Of a DNA stretch of 64,000 bases, positions 38,901 through 47,348 are shown piece by piece. The stretch's first letter is position 1. Each line of letters opens with the position of its first letter. Made by a program: the position numbers and the translations under genes. The stretch is taken from NCBI GenBank assembly GCA_963779845.1, contig CAVZZV010000005.1:1533106-1597105 (forward strand), read 5' to 3'. Source of the stretch: CAVZZV01 sp963779845 (GTDB lineage Bacteria; Bacteroidota; Bacteroidia; Bacteroidales; GCA-2748055). Below the pieces are notes generated by a model that searched no databases, had not been told where the DNA came from, and saw nothing but the letters and a program-made list of their open reading frames with translations.

Positions 38901-40870
38901 AAATGTCCTCGTTTTATCACAATTTTCAAGGCCGATTCGAGATCAAAAACTCCTGAAAGACAGGCAGCAGTATATTCTCCAATGCTATGTCCGATTAAAT
39001 ACTGAGGGTGGATGCCAAAACTTTGCATTAACCTTGCGAGGGCATACTCAACCATAAACAGGGCCGGTTGGGTAATTTCCGTGGAGGCAAGTTCCTTTTC
39101 TGACCCGGGAGAATCTGCACTGAAGAGGATTTTTTTAAGATCTTTCCCCGTCACCGAGGAATATATCCCAAAACATTGATCCATAATTTCCCTGAACAGG
39201 CTGAATTTTTCATAAAGTTGTTTTCCCATTCCCGAAAACTGAGCTCCCTGACCCGGGAACAGGAAACTTATCCCGGAAAGGCGTTCGTCTCGTTTACCAT
39301 CAATGAAGGTGTGCTGTTGATGCAGAAGTTCATTTAATCCGTTAACAGCCATGCAGCTTCGGAAGGCCATATGCTGCCTCCCTTCGCGCAGGGTAAAGGC
39401 TAAGTCGGGAAGGGATGTCTGCGGATTTTGGGTGAGGAATTCCAGCAGCTCTTTTTTCCGACCGGAGAGTGCGGTTTCGCTTTTGGCGGAGAGCACGATT
39501 AACTCAGGCAGGGAGGTTTGCTGAACCGTTTGATCGATTTCCCGGTTTGTCCCCGGCTCTTCAACAATGACATGCGCATTGGTACCGCCAATCCCAAATG
39601 AACTTACTCCTATGATAAGCGGCCGGTTTTCTTCCCACTTTTTTAATTCAGATTGAACGTAAAAGGGTGAATTCCGGAAATCGATATGCTCATTGGGCTT
39701 CCTGAAATTGAGGGTTGGCGGAATGGTGCGATGGTATGCGGATAAACATGCCTTAATAAAAGAGGCTACGCCGGCTGCAGCATCGGTATGCCCGATATTG
39801 GATTTCACCGACCCGATCCCACAGAAAGTTATTTTATCTGTTTTCTTGCGGAAGGCTTTGGTCAAAGCAGCCAGTTCGATCGGATCGCCGAGTCTGGTGG
39901 CAGTGCCATGAGCCTCGATGTAGCCAATCTCCTCCGGAGAAATCCCTGCAAAGGATTGCGCCAGTGAAATTACTTCTGCCTGTCCCTCCACACTGGGAGC
40001 CATATAACTCACTTTATTGCTTCCATCGTTGTTCAGTGCCCAACCGCTGATCAGCGCATAGATCGTATCCTTATCCTTAATTGCATCTTCATACCGCTTT
40101 AGGACCACTGCCCCCACGCCATTGCTGAAAACCGTTCCCTGCCCATCCGCATCAAAAGGCCGGCAATGGCCATCGGGGGAAGGAATAGCCCCTTCCTGAT
40201 ATATATACCCTGTTTCCTGGGGGGTGAGGATGCATACCCCACCGGCAATGCAGGCATCGGCCTCGTAACTGAAGAGGCTTTGACAGGCCTGGGCAATCGC
40301 TACCAGGGAGGTGGAGCAGGCTGTCTGCACGTTGACAGCAGGCCCTTTAAGATTAAACTTATAGGCTGTTTTGGTGGGAATAAAAGCTACGTCATTGCCG
40401 GTCATGACCTGAAAAGAATCGGTACTGCGAAGGCGGATATAATTCTCCAGCCGCGCAGGGTCCCTGAGGATGTTGTTCAAAAGATAGGTATTGATATATC
40501 CGCCGGCATATACCCCGATCGAGCCGGGAAAATCAAAGGGGTTACAACCGGCGTTTTCAAAGGCATCCCAGACTGTCTCAAGCCAGATACGATGTTGAGG
40601 ATCGGTTAAACTTGCCTCCCGGGGGGTTAATCCAAAAAATCCGGCGTCGAACTGATCCACCTCATTGAGAATGCCCCTGGCTTTCACATAGGAGGGATTA
40701 TTCTTTAATTCCTCAAACCGGAATTCAAAGGGGGCCAGCTCCTCCTCTGTGAAATGGGTGATGGTTTCCCTGCCGTTAATTAAATTTTCCCAATATTCAG
40801 ATATGTTTGCAGCACCCGGAAAGCGACCGGCCATTCCAATAACTGCAATCTTATCGTTGTTTGATGCCAT
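32954..40870 (-). CDS. Hybrid PKS-NRPS: KS-AT-ACP-C-PCP-C-A-PCP
   Basis: A 2638-residue synthase. Order and rough residue positions: KS (1-440, active TACSTS near 182, EAHGTATRLGDP, KSNIGHTDAAAG); AT (530-850, GHSIGEYTAA near 629, with SHAFHS indicating malonyl-CoA); ACP (GGHSL near 952); C1 (SHLIFDG near 1143); PCP (GGTSL near 1517); C2 (HHMIFDG near 1713); A (TSGTTGNPKGS near 2188, YGPTEN, IRGFRVELEEIE); PCP (GGNSL near 2571). There is no ketoreductase, so the malonate-derived unit stays a beta-keto group, and the first C-PCP module has no A domain. The pocket residues of the A domain, aligned by eye to GrsA, read D-V-F-W-L-A-G-T-F-K, closest to valine-type codes. The C-terminus is acidic (KEVKLIEGEI) and may dock to the thioesterase. 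Confidence 0.92.
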   Translation of the reverse strand: MASNNDKIAVIGMAGRFPGAANISEYWENLINGRETITHFTEEELAPFEFRFEELKNNPSYVKARGILNEVDQFDAGFFGLTPREASLTDPQHRIWLETVWDAFENAGCNPFDFPGSIGVYAGGYINTYLLNNILRDPARLENYIRLRSTDSFQVMTGNDVAFIPTKTAYKFNLKGPAVNVQTACSTSLVAIAQACQSLFSYEADACIAGGVCILTPQETGYIYQEGAIPSPDGHCRPFDADGQGTVFSNGVGAVVLKRYEDAIKDKDTIYALISGWALNNDGSNKVSYMAPSVEGQAEVISLAQSFAGISPEEIGYIEAHGTATRLGDPIELAALTKAFRKKTDKITFCGIGSVKSNIGHTDAAAGVASFIKACLSAYHRTIPPTLNFRKPNEHIDFRNSPFYVQSELKKWEENRPLIIGVSSFGIGGTNAHVIVEEPGTNREIDQTVQQTSLPELIVLSAKSETALSGRKKELLEFLTQNPQTSLPDLAFTLREGRQHMAFRSCMAVNGLNELLHQQHTFIDGKRDERLSGISFLFPGQGAQFSGMGKQLYEKFSLFREIMDQCFGIYSSVTGKDLKKILFSADSPGSEKELASTEITQPALFMVEYALARLMQSFGIHPQYLIGHSIGEYTAACLSGVFDLESALKIVIKRGHLMNRMPGGRMFAVRASSAQLLELKSDLFEIAADNAEFMCTISFSFENEEKVVNLLEKKELKFIALNTSHAFHSKTFEPILQDFTYYVECFKLSAPGIPFISCLTGKFITPEEATSGDYWARQLRNTVQFRKGLISLLSKGETALFEIGPDTHLSSLARQSKSVKNKKSIIASLGKPGEKKEPARILEGMGELWLTGAIKPPVLNNEMDRELHKIALPSYPFERKRYWIDFKLSDRLNYNDQSREADGSHDKIMHTSNKQMSKKLDRTERLKEIWKALIGLEELSSDDDFYELGGHSLLALQILTRIKEEFGINLPLKSFLDNPTINKLNKVIQHELGIPVTREEIVPHTDMEFLPLSASQKRLWIISKLEKYNPAYNIPFSYYLNGRPDLTILQKSLEYIFNRHHTMFSIFPYVDGNAHCEIRPMPVEVKLADYSPYPFSERRNKIFEFIGKDSRQTFDLEKGPLYRLYLIRESNSSYFFHATISHLIFDGWSWGILVNELNEVYTAFAHDREPDLEEIKYHLYDFAEWESKNINPLLEAEHIQYWKNKLKDCPMEINFPWDKPRDKETSGFGEKEYLRIPAETVSGLRKINKAENTTMFVSILSCLSVILSKYSGDNDFCIGTPVANRPQSRIEKIFGMLVNTIALRCRIDEKLPFLELVRQMKTEALETISHQEFAFEKVVEAIKPDRKPGVNPIFQIAFAWLNNFSLPMKLDDVSGERVTVDEGVAPFDITFYLWENEDFIEGEIEYNSDILERSTIKRLKEDLMAIMGSLAKNPELRLNLLNVDVNDRQSITAPVLQPAAEILLVDSPPKSTESPEKVFVKTEEEGSETTAQLLKIWQTVLNSDWVGPEEDFFDAGGTSLSAISLINKIEETFQREISFRDLVKNPDPQSMANLISGKSNNAEISSLLTGLKHFEMKTRLPLSLNQKRLWLISRLAPEVPTYIIPFTYSIKGRIDKKIFTDSLEYLFNRHPILYSKILEVDETPYCDIVPEKIQLQEMDFSGLSDKEKKKAITTFVNKDSVQQFDLENGPLYRLYLIKTGGEHHYFHFAVHHMIFDGWSWQIFISELGNIYNSLIDQKSPVLPEIQFEQHDYAIWENENKHRGDNPESLKFWENKLRDAPTVLNFPYDFPRKKIPSGLGGREIIGLSPETSLKLKNFSKENKVSLYATLLSSFAFLIKKYSGENDIVIGTPVSDRPVSSLENIFGMFVNTLAIRLKFDQNLPFNKFAAMTHEEILESMTHQDVPFDKVVDLINPDRSLNINPLFQVSFAWQNNLNVPLKMRGLQTDRFVGDEGTSAFDLSFYMWENGDVIEGEIEYNADILTRETIQGLRERYLLLVENIVRNFKAPVHSIPIISEEDKRKVLEFTNMKSDYPSDKTITQLFEEWVQKSPDKTALVFKDRSLTYREMDSLSNRLARTLRKAGVKPDMPVGLIFDKNIEIIISLLAILKSGGAYLPIDPEYPVHRKEFILRDANCKIILCQEDYLESIPVEEIKKINVNDPFSFHPDSSALDNINKPTDLAYILYTSGTTGNPKGSMIQQNSVVRLVKNTNFITYRQEDRFMLTGAIVFDVSTFEIWGPLLNGATLYIVEKETILKPQAFGEELHKNKITTIWVTSALLTQLVEIRTDIFSGLTHLLAGGDVLSPQHVNKLRRDNPGLTVINGYGPTENTTFSSCFTIEKEYKTSIPIGKPISNSTVYIFDEHLNYQPVGIVGELYFGGDGVSRGYLNRDELNREKFIMHPEIPGERLYKSGDMGRWLPDGNIEFHGRVDNQLKIRGFRVELEEIEAVLRSLEGVVESVVKAYKINEGDVRLIAFLNTEPDFSMDLKQITSTIKEKLPVYMLPSAFKIMHGFPRNINGKIDKKALSFNPEELQPKKRETTSLTSVEQKLFDIWSEILKSNNFGINDNYFTIGGNSLSAISIIARIEAAFNIKLNLRIFFDSPRIKDLAENIELAKIKSMEKETKSGKDSKEVKLIEGEI

Positions 40871-40886
40871 GATTCATTCCTTTTTA

Positions 40887-43800
40887 TTAATTCATTCTCC
40901 TGCGGTTGCGCAGGTTTTGGGTAGCTGCTTTCCTGTCTCTGCACGAAACGTCCTTCCCCGGATCGTTTTCATGCTCGACCGACAGATGATGTGCCAGCTC
41001 CCTGATATTGGGGTGTTCCAAAATGCTGAGTGTGCTCACAGGTTTACCCAACTCCCTGCTTATCCGGTTGGCCATGGTAATGGCCAGCAGGGAATTGCCC
41101 CCCGCATCAAAAAAGTTGGTGGAAACGGAGATTTTTTCCACTTTGAGGATGCCCTTCCAAATCTCCACCAGGATTTTCTCCATTTTATTCGAGGCAGGAA
41201 TAATATTGGTTCCCAACTGAATTAGTTCAGGCTTTGGCAGCCTCTTCCTGTCAGGTTTCCCGCTCGTGGTCAACGGAATCTGATCCATAAACATGAAAAA
41301 TGAAGGCACCATATAATCCGGAAGTTTCTTAGCCAGAGCCTGTTTTAGTTCCAGGGAAGGAATCCCTTCCCCGGGTTTAAAGACTATATAGGCTACCAGG
41401 ATCTTTTGCCCGTTAATTTCATCGGTGTTAACGATACAATGGGCCACTCCGGGAAGGTCCCGAATTTTAGATTCAATTTCACCTAATTCTATCCTTTGGC
41501 CCCTGATTTTTACCTGGTTATCAATTCTGCCCACATATTCGATCTCGCCATTTTCCTGTAGTTTCACCTGATCGCCCGTATGATATGCCCGAACACTCTC
41601 TCCCCCGGGGATCGTAAAGGAGAAGAATTTCTCCTTCGTTAATTCCGGACTGTTAAGGTAGCCCCGGGCCAGGTTAACTCCTGTAATAATCAGTTCTCCC
41701 GGCATATTCAGGGGCACAATCTTATTGTGGGGATCGATAATAAATAGTTTGGTATTGTCGATCGGCCGTCCGATAAATATTTTTTCAAGCGCTTTTTCCC
41801 TGGGACAATTGTACCAGGATACATCAACCGTAGCTTCGGTGGGACCATAGAGGTTCACCATATCCGGAAGAGGGTATTTATCCCTCAACTCATTCATCGC
41901 ATTCACCGTTGGGACAGGCAGGGCCTCTCCGCTAAGAAATATCCTCTTCAGGGAGGATAGTTTTGAAAAACCATTGACCAACAGACAGGTTTCAAAAAAA
42001 GAATTGAACATGGAAGGGACAAAATGGATAGAGCTGACCGAGTGATTTTGTATGGCAGCAAGAATTTCCTTCGGTTCTTTTTGGGCCCCTTCAGGAAGAA
42101 TAGCAAGCCTGGCCCCACAGAATCCCCACCAAAAAATCTCCCAAACGGAGACGTCGAAGCTCACGGGGGTTTTCAGCAGAAGGGTATCCCCTGCCTCCAG
42201 GGGATATGCTTTTTGCATCCAGCCGAGGCGGTTTAGCACGGAATGGTGCTCGATCATAACCCCTTTGGGAGTTCCGGTGGATCCCGAGGTGTAAATGACA
42301 TAGGCCAGATTATGGGGTGAGACTTTAATCTCCGGCTCTGCATCATTTCCACTGAGGGGGTTTTCAAGCAAATCGTCCAGCCAGATATTTTCGATCTCCT
42401 GCGGAAGCTTGTCCTGGTACTTTTTAAAACCGAGGATGAAAGAAACACGGGCCCCCCGGATAATCGCCTCCTGCCTCTCGGCGGGAGCGTCAATATTCAG
42501 GGGCAGGTAAGCACCACCCGCTTTCAGGATTCCATATATGGCCACCATCATCTCCACCGAGCGATCAAGACACAGGGCAACGATCCCTTCATTTTTTAAT
42601 CCCTTGCCGATTAAATAATTGGCCAGTAAATTGGCCTGTGCATTAAACTGACGGTAGGTGAAGGTTCTGTCTGTTCCAATAATCGCTATGGCATCCGGAC
42701 TCTTCCTTACCTGCTCAATGAACTTCTCATGGATACAAAGGTGGTTTTCATAAGGAGAGTCGGTCTGGTTTAACTGAAGGATGAATTCAAGTTCTTCAGA
42801 GGGCAGGATGTCGATATCTTGTGGAGCAATTTCCGGCTGTTCGAGGGTAGTCAGGATAATTTTGCGGTAAATATTCACAAACCGCTCAACGGATTTTGCA
42901 TTGAAAAGCTCTGAAGAAAATTCAAGATAACCCTGATACTCTCCCTCATCTTCCCAGAGTGTCAGGAAAAGATCCAACTGGTTTCCCCTACGTTCTATGA
43001 CTACCGGAGTGGATGTGACATCCCGGAGATCCAGGTCGAAGGGGTGCTCAAAAGTAAACCCGGCTTTAAAACTATTCCCGGTGATTTTATTGATTTCCAG
43101 AAAAGGGATTTCCTGGATGCGGTGCAGGTGGAGCATGTTCATTCTAACCTGGCGCATCACCTCCAGGGCCGATGAGCTTTCCTGAAGATTCAGCCCCAGG
43201 GGAAGGATGTTCACAAAACATCCCTGGGAATCTTTAAATTCAGCCTTTCGCCGGTTGGTAAAGGGCACCCCTATGGTTAGTTGCTCCTGCCCGCCCATCC
43301 GGGATAATAAAATTGCCCAGGCTGAAAGAAGCATGTTAAAAGGGGTCAGGGTATGCTTCTCCGAAAACAGTTTAATTTTATGGGAGATATCCGCTCCCAA
43401 AATAAAATGTTTTCTGTTGCCCTGAAATCTTCGACTGGTTCCATAAGAAAAATCTGTCGGAAATTTCAATTCCTCCTGCCTTACCCCGGTCGCCTGTTTC
43501 CATTTATCGCGCAACCTGTTCGCCTCTGTACTTTTCAACCAATCGTTATACCAGGCATTGCAATCGATGCAATCCAACATGGTTTCTTTAGGAATATTTT
43601 TCCCGGATGCCATCAGATTATAGAACAACGAAAGTTGTCCGGCGAGGATATCCTTGAAATGAAGATCGGTAATTATGTGGTGCATGACCAGCGAAAGGAG
43701 GTAACTTCCATCGCTGAAATGAACAAGATGAACCCTCGTTAGCGCATCATTCTCCAGGTCGAAAGGGTCATGGATGGCATGGTCTATTATCCCGGGCAGC

Positions 43801-44111
43801 TTTTTGCTGTCGAAGGCCGAGGGGTGTTCAATGACAGGCAGTCCGGTATAGAACTGGTCGGCATCCTGCACGATTCTCACCAATTCATCTCCGGAAACAA
43901 TGAAGTTGGAGCGAAGAACATCAAATTTTTCGAACAGAAGCGCAAAGGCTCTGTTGAGAGTCTCCACCCTGAGATTTTCCCCCAGATGGATGAGTGCAGG
44001 AATATTGTAGGATGGGTTGTCGGGCTCAATATGGTTCAGGACCCTGAAATGCTGCTGCACCTTTGAAACCGCACTGGCTTTTGTTTTTGATGTGGTAATC
44101 ATTTGATTCAA
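40887..44111 (-). CDS. NRPS protein C-A-PCP, predicted serine-activating
   Basis: A 1074-residue single-module NRPS. The condensation domain has MHHIITDLHFK near residue 145, so the usual HHxxxDG reads HHxxxDL. The adenylation domain has YTSGSTGTPKGV near 613, FDVSVWEIFWW and NLYGPTEATVD; the carrier domain has DAGGNSLLAI near 1006. Pocket residues aligned by eye to GrsA read D-V-W-H-F-S-L-V-D-K, a pattern I know as serine. The chain would pass from the upstream C-A-PCP protein to this one and then to the ketosynthase of the hybrid protein, 16 bases downstream. The C-terminal tail is rich in arginine and lysine, unlike the acidic tail of the next protein. Confidence 0.92.
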   Translation of the reverse strand: MNQMITTSKTKASAVSKVQQHFRVLNHIEPDNPSYNIPALIHLGENLRVETLNRAFALLFEKFDVLRSNFIVSGDELVRIVQDADQFYTGLPVIEHPSAFDSKKLPGIIDHAIHDPFDLENDALTRVHLVHFSDGSYLLSLVMHHIITDLHFKDILAGQLSLFYNLMASGKNIPKETMLDCIDCNAWYNDWLKSTEANRLRDKWKQATGVRQEELKFPTDFSYGTSRRFQGNRKHFILGADISHKIKLFSEKHTLTPFNMLLSAWAILLSRMGGQEQLTIGVPFTNRRKAEFKDSQGCFVNILPLGLNLQESSSALEVMRQVRMNMLHLHRIQEIPFLEINKITGNSFKAGFTFEHPFDLDLRDVTSTPVVIERRGNQLDLFLTLWEDEGEYQGYLEFSSELFNAKSVERFVNIYRKIILTTLEQPEIAPQDIDILPSEELEFILQLNQTDSPYENHLCIHEKFIEQVRKSPDAIAIIGTDRTFTYRQFNAQANLLANYLIGKGLKNEGIVALCLDRSVEMMVAIYGILKAGGAYLPLNIDAPAERQEAIIRGARVSFILGFKKYQDKLPQEIENIWLDDLLENPLSGNDAEPEIKVSPHNLAYVIYTSGSTGTPKGVMIEHHSVLNRLGWMQKAYPLEAGDTLLLKTPVSFDVSVWEIFWWGFCGARLAILPEGAQKEPKEILAAIQNHSVSSIHFVPSMFNSFFETCLLVNGFSKLSSLKRIFLSGEALPVPTVNAMNELRDKYPLPDMVNLYGPTEATVDVSWYNCPREKALEKIFIGRPIDNTKLFIIDPHNKIVPLNMPGELIITGVNLARGYLNSPELTKEKFFSFTIPGGESVRAYHTGDQVKLQENGEIEYVGRIDNQVKIRGQRIELGEIESKIRDLPGVAHCIVNTDEINGQKILVAYIVFKPGEGIPSLELKQALAKKLPDYMVPSFFMFMDQIPLTTSGKPDRKRLPKPELIQLGTNIIPASNKMEKILVEIWKGILKVEKISVSTNFFDAGGNSLLAITMANRISRELGKPVSTLSILEHPNIRELAHHLSVEHENDPGKDVSCRDRKAATQNLRNRRRMN

Positions 44112-44120
44112 TTTCCGGTT

Positions 44121-47100
44121 TTATCTCTTTTCTTTGAGTTTTAACAAACCCTCTTTTCTGTTATGATGCTGTTGTTCCCTCTGTGGGGAGGGGGGAGGGG
44201 CGGATTGGCTTTTAGCTGTTAAAAAAGAAGCCATCTGCTTAATGGTCGGGTATTGCATGACATCCAGGACCAGAAGGCCCAGATCCAGTTTTTCCCTTAC
44301 CTTGCTGACTATGCGGATGGCAAGTAATGAATTGCCCCCAGCATCGAAAAAGTTGCTCGTTGTACTTACCTCCTCAATATTAAGAATTTCTTTCCAAATA
44401 TGTAACAAATCCATCTCAAAAACATTTTTGGGGGCGACAAGTTCCTCCCGGTTATGCATTCCAGGGAGCGGTAGCGCTTTCCGGTCAATCTTCCCGCTGT
44501 TGTTCAGGGGCATGGAAGAAAGGGTTGAATAATAGGCGGGGACCATCGCATCGGGTAACCTGCCCGAAAGAAAATCCTTTAGTTCCTCCTGGGTAGCTTC
44601 CTCTGGCCCTGAAGGGGTCACATAGGCCAACAGGGTCTTTGTTTCAAGGCTGTTCCCATGTACAATGACTGCGGCGGAACCTACTTTTGGATGTTCCAGC
44701 AGGAGGGATTCGATATCTCCCAATTCAATCCTGAATCCCCTGATCTTCACCTGATTATCTGTACGTCCAATAAAATCAAGGTTCCCGTCCATTTGCCAGC
44801 GCACGAGGTCACCGGTACGGTAAGCCCTGTGAACCTCTCCATTGGGAAGTGTCAGACATATGAACTTTTCGCTGTTAAGACCGGGCCGGTTTAAATATTC
44901 CCTGGCGAGGTTCGTACCGGTAATGACCAACTCCCCGGGAATTCCCGGAGACTGTAATTTTCCCGGTTGGTTAATGACAAACAATTTGGTGTTGGCTATT
45001 GGTTTTCCGATCGGTATGCGGTCAATCGTACCGGAAGAGGGACAATTATAGTATGAAACAGCCACGGTGGCTTCGGCCGGGCCATAGGTGTTTACCATGA
45101 GCGGGTTGAAGAGGGTTGTGCGGAGTTCATTGAATTCCATGACCAACTGCGGACTAAGAGCTTCCCCTATCTGAATAATCCATTTGAGGCTCTCCAGAGA
45201 CTTTGCAGAACTGTTGGCTTTTACAAAGCCCACGAAAGAAGAAAACATGGAGGGAACAAAAATTATGCAACTCACTTTATGTTCTTTAACGGTACGGATT
45301 ATTATTTCAGGCTCTTTTTCGCCTCCCGGGGGTAGAATCGCGAGTTTTGCCCCGTTAAAAATCCACCAGAAAATTTCCCAGACCGATACATCGAAGGTGA
45401 CCGGAGTTTTGAAAAGAATCGTATCCTCCTTGTCCAATGGATGTTGTCGCTGCATCCACTCCAGTTTATTGATGGCCGAACGATGTTCAATCATGACCCC
45501 TTTGGGTTTACCGGTCGATCCGGAGGTATAAATAAGGTAAGCCAGATTTTCGGATGAAATATCCAGTTCCGGGTTGCTGTCATTTTCCGACAACGACTTG
45601 CTCAGGATCCCATCCGTATAGATGATTGTACTATCCCGGGGAAGATTTTTTGACTGGAATTCATTGCTGAAAACATATAAGGGCCGGGCATCATCCAGGA
45701 TCATCTTTAAACGCTCAGGCGGATAGTTGGGATCAACCGGAAGATAAACTCCTCCGGCTTTTAGGATGGCATAGATTGAGATGAGCATTTCCGGTGACCT
45801 TTCCATGCAGACACCAACGATATCGCCTGTTTTAACCCCTAACGAGATCAGGTAATGGGCCATTTTATTTACATGCCGGTTGAACTGGTCGTAGTCCATT
45901 GAGGCTTTTCCCCATTCCAGGGCTATTGAATGGGGTGACCGCACTGTTTGCCTTTCAAGGACCTCGTGGAGGCATATATTTTCTGTGAAAGGATGATCTG
46001 TATCGTTCCAGTGGTTAAGTAGCGCAGCATCCTTTTCGCTAAGCATATCCAGCTCGTTGGTATGCAGGGAGGGGTTTTTAATATAGGCGGTGGTGAGCGC
46101 GCTAAAAATTTCGCCGAAGTGGCGGGCGGTTTCTTCCCGGAAGAGCTGGGAGGAATATTCAATAAAGCAGCTATAACCTTCCTCTTCTTCAAAAAAAGTA
46201 AAGAAAAGATCCAGCTGGGCCCCATTTCTCTCTATGGGTACCGGAGTTGAAGTGAGGGATTCAAAACTGACATTCATCAGAGGTTCAAAGGTATATCCAG
46301 CCTGGAACAAACCGGTATTACTATTCGATTGCTTATTTTTTAGAATTTCATGAAGGTGAATGAAAGGTACTTCCTGTTTTCTGTGGGCTTTAAGCATGGC
46401 CATTCTAACCCTTTTTAATACCGTTATCCCACTGGGAGTGTCGGAAAAATCGATAAAGACAGGGACAATATTCACAAAGCAGCCAAAAACCTCCTTAAAC
46501 GGCTCTTTCCTTCGGTTGGTCAACGGAACTCCTATGATCACGAAGGATTGCCCGCTCAAACGGTGCAGGAATATCGCGTAGGTAGTGAGGAGGACAGTAA
46601 AGGAATTCAACGAATTCGACCGGGCGAATTCCCTTATTTCGGCACTTAAATGTTTCCCTAACGAAAAGTGTATTCTTTTTCCTTCCAGGTTTTTGATGGC
46701 CGGATTCGGAAAATCGCAGGGAAGATCAAGGGTTTCATTTTCAGAGGGGAATTCCAATTTCCAGTCACGAATCATTTCTGCTGCATCCTCTTTTCCCTTC
46801 CAGTCGTGGTACCAAAGAGAAAATTCGGAATAATCACCCGGAAGGTTATCTGCATTTGCTTCTGATTCCTTCAAAAATTCATTATAAAAGCGGCTTAATT
46901 CTTCAAAAAAAATGGTTTTAGAATGAAGATCGGTGATGATGTGATGAAAATTCACCAAAAGAAGGGCTTTGGTGTCAGGAAAAAGGTAAACGCTTACCCT
47001 GAAAAGGGGCCATGAGCTAAGATCAAAAGGACGATGCACCTCGTCCATAATAAATTCGGGCAGTGATTGTTCATCCCAGGTTTCCGGTTTTTCGATCCAC

Positions 47101-47348
47101 GAAACATCCATCTTCCGGCTCCCTTTTTCGAATAAACGAAGATTTACCTGATCTTCGTCAGGATGAAAACTTGCACGGAGGATCTCATGCCGGTCAATAA
47201 TTTTATTCACTGCCTTCTGTAGGCAGGACCGGTCAGGGATCCCGTTAAGCATTATCAGGTTGGGGATATTATAGGCGGTATTACCCGGATAGATACTTTC
47301 CAGTAACCAAAACTGTTCCTGTATAGGAGAGAGGGGGACTTCTTTCAT
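44121..47348 (-). CDS. NRPS protein C-A-PCP, first module
   Basis: A 1075-residue single-module NRPS closely related to the next one. The N-terminus goes straight into the condensation domain (LSPIQEQFWLLESIYPGNTAY), with HHIITDLHSK near residue 136. The A domain has YTSGSTGKPKGVMIEH near 609, FDVSVWEIFWW and NTYGPAEATVAV, and the carrier DAGGNSLLAI near 1008. The pocket read by eye is D-V-W-I-I-I-T-V-A-K, which I cannot assign. Because a C domain starts the assembly line, it probably takes an acyl or amino-acyl donor from another carrier; the free carrier protein encoded upstream is the obvious candidate. The C-terminus is proline-rich then basic. The gap to the next gene is nine bases. Confidence 0.92.
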   Translation of the reverse strand: MKEVPLSPIQEQFWLLESIYPGNTAYNIPNLIMLNGIPDRSCLQKAVNKIIDRHEILRASFHPDEDQVNLRLFEKGSRKMDVSWIEKPETWDEQSLPEFIMDEVHRPFDLSSWPLFRVSVYLFPDTKALLLVNFHHIITDLHSKTIFFEELSRFYNEFLKESEANADNLPGDYSEFSLWYHDWKGKEDAAEMIRDWKLEFPSENETLDLPCDFPNPAIKNLEGKRIHFSLGKHLSAEIREFARSNSLNSFTVLLTTYAIFLHRLSGQSFVIIGVPLTNRRKEPFKEVFGCFVNIVPVFIDFSDTPSGITVLKRVRMAMLKAHRKQEVPFIHLHEILKNKQSNSNTGLFQAGYTFEPLMNVSFESLTSTPVPIERNGAQLDLFFTFFEEEEGYSCFIEYSSQLFREETARHFGEIFSALTTAYIKNPSLHTNELDMLSEKDAALLNHWNDTDHPFTENICLHEVLERQTVRSPHSIALEWGKASMDYDQFNRHVNKMAHYLISLGVKTGDIVGVCMERSPEMLISIYAILKAGGVYLPVDPNYPPERLKMILDDARPLYVFSNEFQSKNLPRDSTIIYTDGILSKSLSENDSNPELDISSENLAYLIYTSGSTGKPKGVMIEHRSAINKLEWMQRQHPLDKEDTILFKTPVTFDVSVWEIFWWIFNGAKLAILPPGGEKEPEIIIRTVKEHKVSCIIFVPSMFSSFVGFVKANSSAKSLESLKWIIQIGEALSPQLVMEFNELRTTLFNPLMVNTYGPAEATVAVSYYNCPSSGTIDRIPIGKPIANTKLFVINQPGKLQSPGIPGELVITGTNLAREYLNRPGLNSEKFICLTLPNGEVHRAYRTGDLVRWQMDGNLDFIGRTDNQVKIRGFRIELGDIESLLLEHPKVGSAAVIVHGNSLETKTLLAYVTPSGPEEATQEELKDFLSGRLPDAMVPAYYSTLSSMPLNNSGKIDRKALPLPGMHNREELVAPKNVFEMDLLHIWKEILNIEEVSTTSNFFDAGGNSLLAIRIVSKVREKLDLGLLVLDVMQYPTIKQMASFLTAKSQSAPPPSPQREQQHHNRKEGLLKLKEKR

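Noticed and set aside
33912..44066. Numerous plus-strand ORFs opposite the NRPS and PKS genes
   Set aside because: They are antisense shadows of long, strongly conserved minus-strand coding domains.
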